Shown here one piece after another: positions 45,957-54,195 of a stretch of 64,000 nucleotides of DNA. Positions within the stretch are counted from its first letter, which is position 1. Every line of letters begins with the position of its first letter. The notes under the pieces are model-generated. The model saw only the letters and a list, made by a program, of their open reading frames with translations. It did not search any database and had not been told where the DNA came from. The position numbers were made by a program, and so were the translations under genes. Source of the DNA: Deltaproteobacteria bacterium (GTDB lineage Bacteria; Myxococcota_A; Polyangia; DRWM01; JAAZOP01). The stretch covers positions 27,349-91,348 of the forward strand of contig JACRCX010000104.1 of assembly GCA_016218815.1 (NCBI GenBank), in the 5' to 3' direction.

Positions 45957-47429
45957 ATGAAACTGGCATGGAAGTTGACCCTGGTCCTGGGAGTCGGCAT
46001 CGCCGCCGTGCAGGGGCTGTACGCATGGAGCGGGATGGAACGGGAATCGGCGCTGTTCCGGACCGACATGCAGCGCGACCACCGGGTACTGGGCAAGGCG
46101 GTCGGCGTCGCGGCGGCGAAGGTGCACGACAGCTACGGCGAGGCGAAGGCGATCGAGCTCGTCGACGACGCCAACGTCCGCCACAGCAACGTGCTGATCG
46201 AGTGGGTATCGGGGGCGGGCGCGGCTCCTGGGGGCGGGCCGGCGGACCCGGAGTTGAGAACCGCGGTCGTCGAGGCGCGTGAACGGGACTGGATCGGAAC
46301 GGGCGAAGACGGGGAGGCGCACCTGCACACCTACGTGCCGGTCACGAGCGGCACGCGGCTGCTGGGCGGCCTTCACCTCTCGGAGTCGCTGGCGCAGGAA
46401 CGATCCTACGTCCGGTCGACCTTGATGAGGGTGCTGGCGAGGACCGCGGTCACGATTGCGGTCAGCGCGGCAATGACGCTCATCCTGGGCCTGATGTTCG
46501 TGGGACGACCCGTGCGCCAGCTCGTGTCGATGGCGCGACGGATCGGGGACGGCGACCTCACGGCCCGTTTGGATGTGCGGCATCGGGACGAGATCGGGCT
46601 GCTGGCGCGCGAGTTGAACGGGATGTGCGACCGGCTGGCTCGGGCCCGCGATCAGGTGGCGGGGGAAACGGCGGCCCGCGTGGCGGCCATCGAACAGGTT
46701 CGCCACGCCGATCGCCTGGCCACGACCGGCAAGCTGGTCTCGGGCATCGCGCACGAGTTGGGAACGCCGCTGAACGTCGTGGGCCTGCGGGCCAAGGCGA
46801 TTGCGACGGAGGAGGTCACCGGCACGGCGGCTGCGGAGAACGCGAAGGTGGTTGTCGAGCAGGTGGAGCGGATGACGCGAATCATCCGGCAGCTCCTGGA
46901 TTTCGCCCGCCGCCGCGAGCCCAGGAAGGCGCAGGTGGACCTCGGAAACGTGGTTCGCCAGACCGTCGCGCTCCTTGGACCCATGGCGAAGAAGCGACGC
47001 GTGACGGTGACCGCCGCCGACGGCTCCGTGCCGATGCAGACGGAGGTCGATCCGGATCAGATCCAGCAGGTCATCGCGAATCTCGTCCTCAACGCTGTAC
47101 AGGCCATGCCAGACGGCGGCGAGGTCGTGGTGAACGTGGGGCGCCAGCCCGTACAACCGCCCGCGGACCACGGCGGGCCGGAGGCCGAGTACCTCCGGAT
47201 CGAGGTCGTCGACCACGGTGTCGGGATTCCTCCGGACGTGCTGCCGCGGATCTTCGATCCATTCTTCACGACGAAGGACGTGGGCGAAGGCACGGGCCTG
47301 GGCTTGTCCGTGTCGTACGGCATCGCCCGCGAGCACGGCGGCTGGATCGAGGTGGAATCGGAAGTCGGGCGCGGCAGCAGGTTCTCGCTGTATCTTCCCA
47401 CTGTGGGTCGGACGGAGAAACAGCCATGA
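45957..47429 (+). CDS. Membrane sensor histidine kinase
   Basis: 490 aa; ATG at 45957 with GAGGGG upstream. TM1 (about 7-23; LVLGVGIAAVQGLYAW), a periplasmic sensor region of about 130 residues with no recognised domain, TM2 (about 160-182), a HAMP linker (RPVRQLVSMARRIGDGDLTA), HisKA with phospho-acceptor His266 in VSGIAHELGTPLN, and HATPase_c with N-box NLVLNAVQAMPDGG, G1 DHGVGI, F-box DPFFTTK and G2 EGTGLGL. Fully competent kinase. Overlaps the NtrC-type regulator by 4 nt (ATGA), so this is a cognate pair. Confidence 0.95.
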   Translation: MKLAWKLTLVLGVGIAAVQGLYAWSGMERESALFRTDMQRDHRVLGKAVGVAAAKVHDSYGEAKAIELVDDANVRHSNVLIEWVSGAGAAPGGGPADPELRTAVVEARERDWIGTGEDGEAHLHTYVPVTSGTRLLGGLHLSESLAQERSYVRSTLMRVLARTAVTIAVSAAMTLILGLMFVGRPVRQLVSMARRIGDGDLTARLDVRHRDEIGLLARELNGMCDRLARARDQVAGETAARVAAIEQVRHADRLATTGKLVSGIAHELGTPLNVVGLRAKAIATEEVTGTAAAENAKVVVEQVERMTRIIRQLLDFARRREPRKAQVDLGNVVRQTVALLGPMAKKRRVTVTAADGSVPMQTEVDPDQIQQVIANLVLNAVQAMPDGGEVVVNVGRQPVQPPADHGGPEAEYLRIEVVDHGVGIPPDVLPRIFDPFFTTKDVGEGTGLGLSVSYGIAREHGGWIEVESEVGRGSRFSLYLPTVGRTEKQP

Positions 47430-48901
47430 CGGCGTCCGTGCTGCTGGTCGACGATGATCGGCCGTTCTGCGAGTCCCTGGCCGAGGGTCTGACGCGCCGC
47501 GGATTCGACGCGGCTTGGTGCGGCTCCGGCCCGGAGGCCCTGGCGCTGCTGGAATCCCGCGATTTCGACGTCGTGCTGACCGACCTCAGCATGCACGGAA
47601 TGACCGGGCTGGAGCTGTGCGGCCGTGTCGCCGCCGCGCGCCCGGACGTCCCCGTCGTGGTCCTCACCGCCTTCGGCAGCCTGGAGTCGGCCGTCGGCGC
47701 CATTCGCGCCGGCGCCTACGATTTCATCTCCAAGCCGGTGGACGTCGATTCGCTGTCCCTGACGCTCGAACGCGCACGGCAGCACCGCGCGCTGCGCGAG
47801 GAGCTCCGGCGGCTGCGCCGGATCGCGGGGGAGTCCCGGGCGTTCGAGGAACTGCTGGGTGCGAGCCCGGCGATGAACGTCGTCTACGACCTCATCGAAC
47901 GGGTCGCCGACGCCGAAGTCTCCGTCGTCGTCACGGGCGAAAGCGGCACGGGCAAGGAGCTCGTGGCGCACGCCCTGCACCGGCGCAGCCGCCGCCGCGG
48001 CGGCCCGTTCGTCGCGGTCAACTGCTCCGCCATCCCGACGTCGCTGATCGAGAGCCAGCTCTTCGGCCACGTGCGCGGCGCGTTCACCGACGCCCGCGAG
48101 GATCGTCCAGGCCTGTTCGTGCAGGCCAACCGCGGCAGCCTGTTCCTCGACGAGATCGCCGACCTGCCCCTGCAGGTGCAACCCAAGCTGCTGCGAGCGC
48201 TCCAGGAGCGCTGCGTCCGGCCGGTCGGCGGCGCCGTCGAGGTCCCGTTCGACGCGCGGGTCATCGCGGCGACGAACCACGACATCGAGCTGGCGGTGGA
48301 CGAACACAGGTTCCGCCAGGATCTCTACTACCGGCTCAACGTCGTGCACCTCGAAGTCCCGCCGTTGCGGGCCCGGAGCGGCGACGTGCTGCTTCTCGCG
48401 CAGCACTTCCTGGAAAAGGCTGCCGGCCGGGCGGAAAGGCGCGTCGTCGGCTTCACGGCCGGCGCCGCCGAGCGTCTCCTGGCCTACGCCTGGCCGGGAA
48501 ACGTGCGCGAGCTGCAGAACTGCGTGGAGCGCGCGGTCGCCCTCGCCCGCTACGACCAGGTGACCGTCGACGACCTGCCCGAGAAGATCCGCTCCTATCG
48601 CAGCCCCCACGTCGTCGTCGCGGGCGACGACCCGTCGGATCTCCCGCCGCTGGAGGAGGTCGAGCGACGGTATATCCATCGCGTTCTGGAATCGGCCGGC
48701 GGCAACCGGACGCGCGCGGCCGGCATCCTCGGTCTGGGCCGCAAGACGCTGTATCGCCGGCTCCTGCACTATGCTGAGCCGTCGCCGACCGAGCCGCGAG
48801 CTGCAGACGAAGCCTGCCGCTCGTCGGTGCCGCCCGCTGGGGGAAGCGCCGCCGATCCCGACGGCCGGGGGGGAGACAACACGCCCCGCGGGTCGTCCTG
48901 A
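47426..48901 (+). CDS. NtrC-class sigma-54 activator (response regulator)
   Basis: 491 aa. Receiver (1-125) with Asp53 in VVLTDLSMHGMTG, VVVLTAFG and FISKPVD; AAA+ sigma-54 interaction domain (about 150-380): TGESGTGKELVA Walker A, GSLFLDEIADLPL Walker B, sensor ATNHDIE, Arg-finger region RFRQDLYYRLNV; and a C-terminal Fis-type helix-turn-helix (GGNRTRAAGILGLGRKTLYR). The GAFTGA sigma-54 contact loop is GAFTDA (218-223), a Gly-to-Asp variant. A 45-residue low-complexity tail follows the helix-turn-helix. It should activate sigma-54 promoters; a candidate lies 140 nt downstream at 49041, which would place the following envelope genes under its control. Confidence 0.95.
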   Translation: MTASVLLVDDDRPFCESLAEGLTRRGFDAAWCGSGPEALALLESRDFDVVLTDLSMHGMTGLELCGRVAAARPDVPVVVLTAFGSLESAVGAIRAGAYDFISKPVDVDSLSLTLERARQHRALREELRRLRRIAGESRAFEELLGASPAMNVVYDLIERVADAEVSVVVTGESGTGKELVAHALHRRSRRRGGPFVAVNCSAIPTSLIESQLFGHVRGAFTDAREDRPGLFVQANRGSLFLDEIADLPLQVQPKLLRALQERCVRPVGGAVEVPFDARVIAATNHDIELAVDEHRFRQDLYYRLNVVHLEVPPLRARSGDVLLLAQHFLEKAAGRAERRVVGFTAGAAERLLAYAWPGNVRELQNCVERAVALARYDQVTVDDLPEKIRSYRSPHVVVAGDDPSDLPPLEEVERRYIHRVLESAGGNRTRAAGILGLGRKTLYRRLLHYAEPSPTEPRAADEACRSSVPPAGGSAADPDGRGGDNTPRGSS

Positions 48902-49040
48902 CCCGGACCGCAGGACGATCGTCGTGGCCGCTGCGGCCTGGACGAATTCACAAGAGCGGCCTCTGGCGATCCCGGAGGCCCGGGTCAACCTGACCCGCTC
49001 GCAACCCGCCGAAACACCGGATTCCTGCGTCAGGAAGCTG

Positions 49041-49056
49041 TGGCACGACTCGCGCT
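49041..49056 (+). promoter_or_regulatory. Candidate sigma-54 promoter
   Basis: TGGCACG (49041-49047) is a perfect -24 element; GG and GC are spaced by the required 10 bp (GG 49042-49043, GC 49054-49055), but the -12 element reads GCGCT rather than TTGCA. Sits between the sigma-54 activator gene and the receiver/envelope genes. Predicted transcript start about 49067. Confidence 0.45.
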
Positions 49057-49194
49057 ACGCCCAGGCTCGAAGTGCGAACGGAACACGGCCAGATTCCGAG
49101 CGATAGGGAGAACGCCCCCGTGGCGCGAGCCGATCCGACGCCGCAGGCGGCGCGGCCACCGCGAACGGACTCCGATACGGGCGGTCGTCGGACC

Positions 49195-49632
49195 ATGCAG
49201 CGACCGCGCGGCGATGACGACCGGAAAGCTGCGGTCCCGGCCGCCCCGACGCATGTGCTCGTGGCCGACGACGACGACGAGATGCGCCGCACGCTGGCCG
49301 CGGCCCTTCGACGCGACGGCTATGTCGTGACCGAAGCGAGCGACGGTGACGACGTCGTGGACCATGTGAGGCTCTCGAATCTCTGCGTGGAGTCCGGACC
49401 GCCCCTGGACGCGGTCGTCAGCGACATCCGCATGCCGGGTCCGTCCGGGCTCGGCGTGCTGATGGCCGTCCGGGCGGTCGCCCCCGCACTCCCCGTCGTG
49501 CTCATCACGGCTTTCGGGGACGCTGAGCTCCATGCGGAGGCACGAGCCAGGGGTGCGGACGCGGTGCTGGACAAGCCTTTCGACCTGGACGAACTGCGAG
49601 CGGCCCTGCGGAAGCTCGCGCCGCCGGCGTGA
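49195..49632 (+). CDS. Stand-alone response-regulator receiver
   Basis: 145 aa from the ATG at 49195; a GTG at 49072 would add 41 low-complexity residues but lies almost on the predicted transcript start. Single receiver domain: VLVADDDDEMRRTL acidic pocket, phospho-acceptor in AVVSDIRMPGPSG, VVLITAFGDAE and AVLDKPFDLDEL. No output domain, so it works by protein contact or as a phosphate sink for the histidine kinase just upstream (inference). Stop overlaps the next frame; the Pal-like gene begins 23 nt downstream. The last part of its fold is echoed in the ORF at 53839. Confidence 0.9.
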   Translation: MQRPRGDDDRKAAVPAAPTHVLVADDDDEMRRTLAAALRRDGYVVTEASDGDDVVDHVRLSNLCVESGPPLDAVVSDIRMPGPSGLGVLMAVRAVAPALPVVLITAFGDAELHAEARARGADAVLDKPFDLDELRAALRKLAPPA

Positions 49633-49655
49633 CGGAAAAGGAGGAGGAAGGGATC

Positions 49656-50408
49656 ATGATCCGGAAGTTGCTCGCAGTCGGCCTCTTCGTATCAAGCCTC
49701 GTCGCGGCCGCCGGATGCGGCCCCGACTACCCCAACTGCGATTCGGACGAGGACTGCCATGCCGGCGAATTCTGCGTCAACAACCTGTGCGTCGGGTGCC
49801 GCGAGGACGGCGACTGTCCGGTCGGCCAGGGTTGCCGGGAAGGAGCCTGCCGCGACATCCCCGGGTACTGCGATGCGCAGCGTCCGTGCCCCGGCGGGCA
49901 GGTATGCCGCGCCAACCACTGTTCGGCCTGCACGACGGACGCCGAATGCGGGCCCGGGGCGGCATGCTTCGACGGTGTCTGCCGCTCCGCCGAGGCATGC
50001 GACGCCGGGCACCCGTGTCCCGCCGGGGAGGAGTGCGTCCGAGGGTACTGCCGCCCCATTCCGCCGCAAGCGGGACCGCAGGAATGCCAGTTCACGCCCG
50101 TGTACTTCGACTTCGATCGGGACAGCGTCCGCCGCGACCAGCGCGCCGTCGTGCAGACCAACAGGGCCTGCATGACGGAGCACGGGCGAGCGGTGCGGCT
50201 GACCGGGTCGTGCGACGAGCGCGGGACGGAGGAGTACAACATGGCGCTGGGTCAGCGCCGTGCGGATGCCGTAAGACGCTACCTCGTCGACCTCGGCGTC
50301 CCGCGCGCGTCGATCAGCGGCACGCAATCCCGCGGCAAGGTCGATGCACGGCACTGCTACGAGGAATCCTGCTGGCAGCAGGACCGGCGCGTGGATTTCC
50401 GCGACTGA
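49656..50408 (+). CDS. Cys-rich Pal/OmpA-family lipoprotein
   Basis: 250 aa; start fixed by AAAAGGAGGAGGAAGGG. Signal peptide with lipobox VAAAGC. Residues 25-140 hold five Cys-rich modules (CDSDEDCHAGEFCVNNLCVG, CPVGQGCREGAC, CPGGQVCRANHC, CGPGAACFDGVC, CPAGEECVRGYC), dickkopf/EGF-like disulfide units. Residues about 150-250 are an OmpA/Pal peptidoglycan-binding domain: VYFDFDRDSVR, LTGSCDERGTEEYNMALGQR (the Pal GHxDxRG motif as GSCDERG) and RRADAVRRYL. Predicted outer-membrane lipoprotein that grips peptidoglycan and exposes a Cys-rich arm; with the ExbB/ExbD genes downstream it suggests a Tol-Pal-like machine. Confidence 0.9.
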   Translation: MIRKLLAVGLFVSSLVAAAGCGPDYPNCDSDEDCHAGEFCVNNLCVGCREDGDCPVGQGCREGACRDIPGYCDAQRPCPGGQVCRANHCSACTTDAECGPGAACFDGVCRSAEACDAGHPCPAGEECVRGYCRPIPPQAGPQECQFTPVYFDFDRDSVRRDQRAVVQTNRACMTEHGRAVRLTGSCDERGTEEYNMALGQRRADAVRRYLVDLGVPRASISGTQSRGKVDARHCYEESCWQQDRRVDFRD

Positions 50409-50760
50409 CGCGGGTGGATGCGGCAGGCTCGATGACGACGGCACGAACCAACCATCAACCCGCTCTTCCCCCTGTCCCGGGCTCCGGGTACCCCATGCCC
50501 GCTCCGCGCGGGCGCCCGGAAGCTGCAGCGACCGACGGCTCCAGGGTCGGCGCGCTCGGCGCCGGCGAGGACTCACCCCGCGCCGGAGCTGGACGATCGT
50601 CCACTTCCAGCTCTGCCGCGTCCTCGGCCGACGCCGTGGGGACGACGGCACGTGCGGCCGGGGCGGCGGAGGTCGTCCCTCCTCCCCCGCCGCCTCGCCG
50701 TGCGTGCCGGTTCCGCGCAGCGACGTCGCGAGCCGGAACGGCCGGCGCAGGAGCCGCAGG
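50409..50760. other. 352-bp non-coding stretch
   Basis: Between the Pal-like and DUF2914-like lipoprotein genes. Only chance frames of biased composition; no promoter, repeat or RNA recognised. The preceding genes are close-packed, so this gap may contain a second promoter that I cannot identify. Confidence 0.4.
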
Positions 50761-51363
50761 ATGATCAGGGTGGTCCTCTTCGTTCTCTTGGCAGCGACGG
50801 CGATGGCCATGGGGACCGGCTGCAAGCGCGCGAATCGGCGTGGCGACGCCGCGCCCGCGACCCGGACCGGAACGGCGACGGACGAACCAGAGGCGGGACC
50901 GCCGGCGCTGGACGCGGCCGTCGTCGAGCCGGAGGCGTCCGGCGGTGCGGACGACGCGGGCCCGGCGGAGCCGGAGACGGAGTCGCCGACCTCGGATGCC
51001 GAGGAACAGCCGGACCTGCCGGGGCTGGTGACCGTCCATCGGCTGGTGACCTGCCGTGAGGTCCGGGGCGGCCGCGCGGTCCGGGTGTCGCAGACCTTCC
51101 GGCGCCAGCAAGGGGTCCGATTCTACGCGTTCGTGGAGGCAGAGACCGTCGGACCGGACGACCAGACGATTACCGTCACCCTCCAGTCGAGCGATTCCGT
51201 GGACGATGCCACGAGGCCCGCCAAGCTGAGGATCCTCGCCGGGCGCAGCTACCGAACGTCGACGTCGTTCGCGACCTGGCGACCCCCGGGGGACTACGAG
51301 GTCGTCGTGCGCGACGATGCGGGGACCGTCGTGGCGAGAGCGTCGCTCCGTGTCGTGGACTAG
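50761..51363 (+). CDS. DUF2914-like lipoprotein
   Basis: 200 aa; ATG after GCAGGAGCC. Signal peptide with lipobox MGTGC, an acidic Pro/Glu/Ala-rich spacer (about 25-85), then a beta-sandwich of about 110 residues resembling DUF2914: VHRLVTCREVRGGRAVRVSQ, VRFYAFVEAETVG, TITVTLQSSDS, LRILAGRSYRTSTSFATWRP, GDYEVVVRDDAGTVVARASL. Proteins with this domain occur in cell-envelope and MFS-transporter-like contexts; function undefined. Likely periplasmic face of the outer membrane. Overlaps the next gene by 14 nt, so co-translated with it. Confidence 0.7.
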   Translation: MIRVVLFVLLAATAMAMGTGCKRANRRGDAAPATRTGTATDEPEAGPPALDAAVVEPEASGGADDAGPAEPETESPTSDAEEQPDLPGLVTVHRLVTCREVRGGRAVRVSQTFRRQQGVRFYAFVEAETVGPDDQTITVTLQSSDSVDDATRPAKLRILAGRSYRTSTSFATWRPPGDYEVVVRDDAGTVVARASLRVVD

Positions 51364-52339
51364 CCGCCCTTCCCAAGCGGTCCCTCTTCCCGGCATCGCG
51401 CGGCCCGCGGGCATCCGGACGGCCGCGGCCCTTGCCGCCGCGGCTCTTCTCCCGTGCTGCGTGACCCGCGCCGCCCACCAGGAGCTCGTCGACCAGTTGG
51501 CCGCGGTGAACGATAACCTGTCGCAGACGCAGCGGACGCTGGACGGCGTCCGGGCCGAGTTGGACACGTGCTCCTCGGCGCGAACCGCCGCCGATGCGGA
51601 GTGGTCCGCCGCGGTTTCGCTCTTGCAGGAGCAGGTGGCGACCGCGGAGGCCCGGGGCGTCGAGTGCGAGCAGAACCAGCAAAACCTCTCTGCCTCTTTG
51701 GATGAGATGTCGGTGCGACTCGACGACAGCACCGAAGCCGGACGGGCCTGCCAGTCGGTGCTCGAAGAGACTCGCCGGGTCGCCGCACAGTCGCTGACCC
51801 AGAACCACGAGCTCAACGAGCGGCTGGAGCGGCTCCGCGCGGCCGAGGCGGAGGCGGCCCGGATCCACGCGATGTACCAGGATCTGTTGCGGAGCCTCCA
51901 GTCGCTCATCGATGCCGGGCAGCTCGAGGTCCGTCTCGAACGGGGTCGTCTCGTGCTCCAGCTCCCGCAGAACGTTCTGTTCGACAGCGGGCGGGCCGAG
52001 CTCAAGGCGGACGGCCGGGCGGCGCTGGCGCGCATCGGCCAGGCGCTCGCCGGTTTCGATGATCGGCGCTTCCAGGTCGAGGGTCACACGGATAACGTGC
52101 CGATCCGCAGCTCCCGCTACGCGAGCAACTGGGAGTTGTCGACGGCGCGCGCCCTGGCGGTCGTCAAGCTGCTGGTCGATGCCGGCCTCGCGCCGCGGAA
52201 CCTCTCCGCGGCGGGGTACGGCGAGTTCCAGCCCCGGGAGAGCAACGAAACCGCCGAAGGCCGCCGCCTGAACCGCCGGATCGAGATCGTCCTGGTCCCC
52301 GACCTGGGCATCCTCACGGAGGCAGGCGGCGTCCGTTGA
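51350..52339 (+). CDS. Coiled-coil OmpA/MotB-domain lipoprotein
   Basis: 329 aa from the GTG at 51350 (an ATG at 51317 in the same frame is possible). Signal peptide AALAAAALLPCC with lipobox LLPC. A long Ala/Glu/Gln-rich coiled coil (about 40-200; VDQLAAVNDNLSQTQRTLDG and onward) leads to a complete OmpA-type peptidoglycan-binding domain (about 205-320): NVLFDSGRAELKADGRAAL, VEGHTDNVPIRS, SNWELSTARALAVVKLL, LSAAGYGEFQP, NRRIEIVL. The layout matches rod-like OmpA proteins that span the periplasm. Two peptidoglycan binders in one operon with ExbB/ExbD is notable. Confidence 0.9.
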   Translation: MSWTSRPSQAVPLPGIARPAGIRTAAALAAAALLPCCVTRAAHQELVDQLAAVNDNLSQTQRTLDGVRAELDTCSSARTAADAEWSAAVSLLQEQVATAEARGVECEQNQQNLSASLDEMSVRLDDSTEAGRACQSVLEETRRVAAQSLTQNHELNERLERLRAAEAEAARIHAMYQDLLRSLQSLIDAGQLEVRLERGRLVLQLPQNVLFDSGRAELKADGRAALARIGQALAGFDDRRFQVEGHTDNVPIRSSRYASNWELSTARALAVVKLLVDAGLAPRNLSAAGYGEFQPRESNETAEGRRLNRRIEIVLVPDLGILTEAGGVR

Positions 52340-52429
52340 GCGGACCCCAGGTCGGAGGCGTGGCCCCGGTCACCTCCAATCCATGGAGACGCCGGAGACC
52401 GCGTTCGCGACGGATGGGAGGGTGCACGA

Positions 52430-53230
52430 ATGTGGCAAGCGGTACTTCCGGTCGCGCAGGGCGAGGCCGCGGCGGCGTACGCCGGGTTGGCGGCGTCGCC
52501 GACGGTGGGACCCGGCGCCGGGGCGGCAGGCGCGAAGGTGGCGGCCGCGAGCCAGGTGTTGAGCCCGTGGGAGCTGATCCTGAACGCCGGACCGGTCGTG
52601 TCCTTCGTGCTGTACTTGCTGCTGGCGGCGTCGGTCCTCTGCTGGGCGATCATCGTTGCCAAGTCGATTGTCCAGGTGGTGGCGCGCATCCGCTCGCGCG
52701 GATTCCTTAGGGGGATGAGCCAGGAGATGAACGAGGACCGAGGGGTGGAACTGGCGTTGAGGGCCGGCGGTGCAAGTCCGCATGCGCGGATCTGGCTGGC
52801 GGCGCAGCGGGAGATCGAGTTGCGCCCGGCCAACGGCGTGGAACACGAGGGGCCGACGAAGCGGCTGGAGCGGGCGCTGGCCAAGGCGGTCGACGTCGAG
52901 ATTACCCGGATGGAGGGCTGGCTCGGCCTGCTGGCGACGGTGGGTTCGGCCGCCCCGTTCGTGGGCCTGTTCGGTACGGTCTGGGGGATCATGACCTCGT
53001 TCATGGACATCGGCGCGCAGGAATCGGCGACGCTGGCGGTGGTGGCGCCGGGCATCGCGGAGGCGTTGATCGCCACCGCGGTCGGCCTCATCGCCGCGAT
53101 CCCCTCGGTCATCGCCTACAACGCGTTCGTGCGGCGGATCCGGGTCTGGAACGAGGATCTCGCGGCGTACGCCGTCGAGCTGGTGAACCAGGAGGATGCG
53201 AAGGGGGCCGGGGCGAGTGATGCATCATGA
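52430..53230 (+). CDS. ExbB/TolQ/MotA-family proton-channel protein
   Basis: 266-aa inner-membrane protein. ATG with GGGAGGG upstream. A periplasmic N-terminal stretch of about 45 residues, TM1 (about 52-75; PVVSFVLYLLLAASVLCWAI), a cytoplasmic region (about 85-150), TM2 (about 160-185; LLATVGSAAPFVGLFGTVWG with the family APxxGLxGTV motif) and TM3 (about 205-235; APGIAEALIATAVGLIAAIP). Family signatures APFVGLFGTVWGIM and IAEALIATAVGL identify the five-copy stator subunit. With the next gene it should form a proton-driven motor that energises an outer-membrane or peptidoglycan-bound partner, most likely the OmpA/Pal proteins of this operon. Confidence 0.93.
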   Translation: MWQAVLPVAQGEAAAAYAGLAASPTVGPGAGAAGAKVAAASQVLSPWELILNAGPVVSFVLYLLLAASVLCWAIIVAKSIVQVVARIRSRGFLRGMSQEMNEDRGVELALRAGGASPHARIWLAAQREIELRPANGVEHEGPTKRLERALAKAVDVEITRMEGWLGLLATVGSAAPFVGLFGTVWGIMTSFMDIGAQESATLAVVAPGIAEALIATAVGLIAAIPSVIAYNAFVRRIRVWNEDLAAYAVELVNQEDAKGAGASDAS

Positions 53231-53310
53231 GTCGTGAGTCCGACGGCGAGAATCGGTCGGGGAGTGCCGGCGGGCGCCATCGCCGCAGCGGGCAGAGCTG
53301 AGCGACGGCC

Positions 53311-53814
53311 ATGGCTGCGCCGTTGCCGACGCGGGGGCCGATGGCGGAGATCAACGTCACGCCGTTCGTCGACGTCATGCTGGTCCTGCTCGTGATCTTC
53401 ATGGTCACGGCGCCGCTGCTCCAGGCGGGCGTGGAAATCGACTTGCCGGAGGCCACGGCGCCGACCCTGGAGTCGGACGATCCTGAGCTGGACATCCTGC
53501 GCATCGAGGCCTTCGGCGAGGTGCGGCTGAACGATGACGTGATCCGGTTCGCCAACATGGAGGAGCTGCGGCTGCACCTGCTGGACAAGCTGTCGACGCG
53601 AATCGAGAATCCCGGGGACGGGAAGGACATCTTCATCCAGGCGGACCGGGCCATTCCGTACGGCTACGTCGTAGGAATCATGGCGCTCCTGCAGAACATG
53701 GGGGTGGACAAGCTTGGTCTGGTCACCAACCTTCCCGAGGAGGGAACGGAGCCGGAGCAGCCGGGCGGCGTGGAGCCTCGGCCGCTGGAGGCCGCGCCGC
53801 CGACCACCCCGTAG
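53311..53814 (+). CDS. ExbD/TolR-family protein
   Basis: 167 aa. Short cytoplasmic N-terminus, one transmembrane helix (about 15-37) containing the proton-carrying Asp in NVTPFVDVMLVLLVIFMV, and a periplasmic domain (QADRAIPYGYVVGIMALLQN, MGVDKLGLVTNLPEE) of normal ExbD/TolR size with an acidic/Pro tail. Works with the ExbB/TolQ-type protein 80 nt upstream. No TonB, TolA or TolB is present; TolA-like partners might be elsewhere. Confidence 0.92.
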   Translation: MAAPLPTRGPMAEINVTPFVDVMLVLLVIFMVTAPLLQAGVEIDLPEATAPTLESDDPELDILRIEAFGEVRLNDDVIRFANMEELRLHLLDKLSTRIENPGDGKDIFIQADRAIPYGYVVGIMALLQNMGVDKLGLVTNLPEEGTEPEQPGGVEPRPLEAAPPTTP

Positions 53815-53838
53815 GCTCGGGAGGAAGGACCGACTCCG

Positions 53839-54195
53839 ATGACCGCAGGACGCTTCGCCAAACCCCGTGCGACCGCCCGTCGTCCGCCCGCCGACGCGCC
53901 GTTCCTGCCGCTGCTCACCGAGGGGCCGACGGGGCCGCTCGAGCTGGAGATCTACGGTCCGAGTTGCGGACCCTCGCCCGCGTGCGTGCCCAACGATAGC
54001 GGACACTCATTCCTGATCGTGACGGCATTCGCCGACGGCGAGGTGCGGGCGGCAGCACAGCGCATGGACGCGGCGATCGTCATCGACAAGCCATTCGACC
54101 GGGGGAGGAATTCGCTTGCCTGTCCGTCGGATCATCCGGTACTCGGGGAAGCAATGGGCGGACGAACGAGCCGAGCGGGGGGCGGCCGGCGATGA
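53839..54195 (+). pseudogene. Truncated receiver-domain ORF (remnant)
   Basis: 118-aa frame with a reasonable ribosome-binding site (GGAGGAAGGA). Residues about 57-90 (SFLIVTAFADGEVRAAAQRM then AIVIDKPFD) reproduce the last part of a receiver, from the conserved TAF switch residues to the KPFD Lys, and parallel VVLITAFGDAE ... AVLDKPFDLDEL of the receiver at 49195. The N-terminal half, including the phospho-Asp strand, is missing and replaced by unrelated sequence; the C-terminus is low complexity. Most likely a decayed duplicate of the upstream receiver. Its stop overlaps the start of the RCK/Usp gene by 4 nt, so it may persist for translational coupling. Confidence 0.65.
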
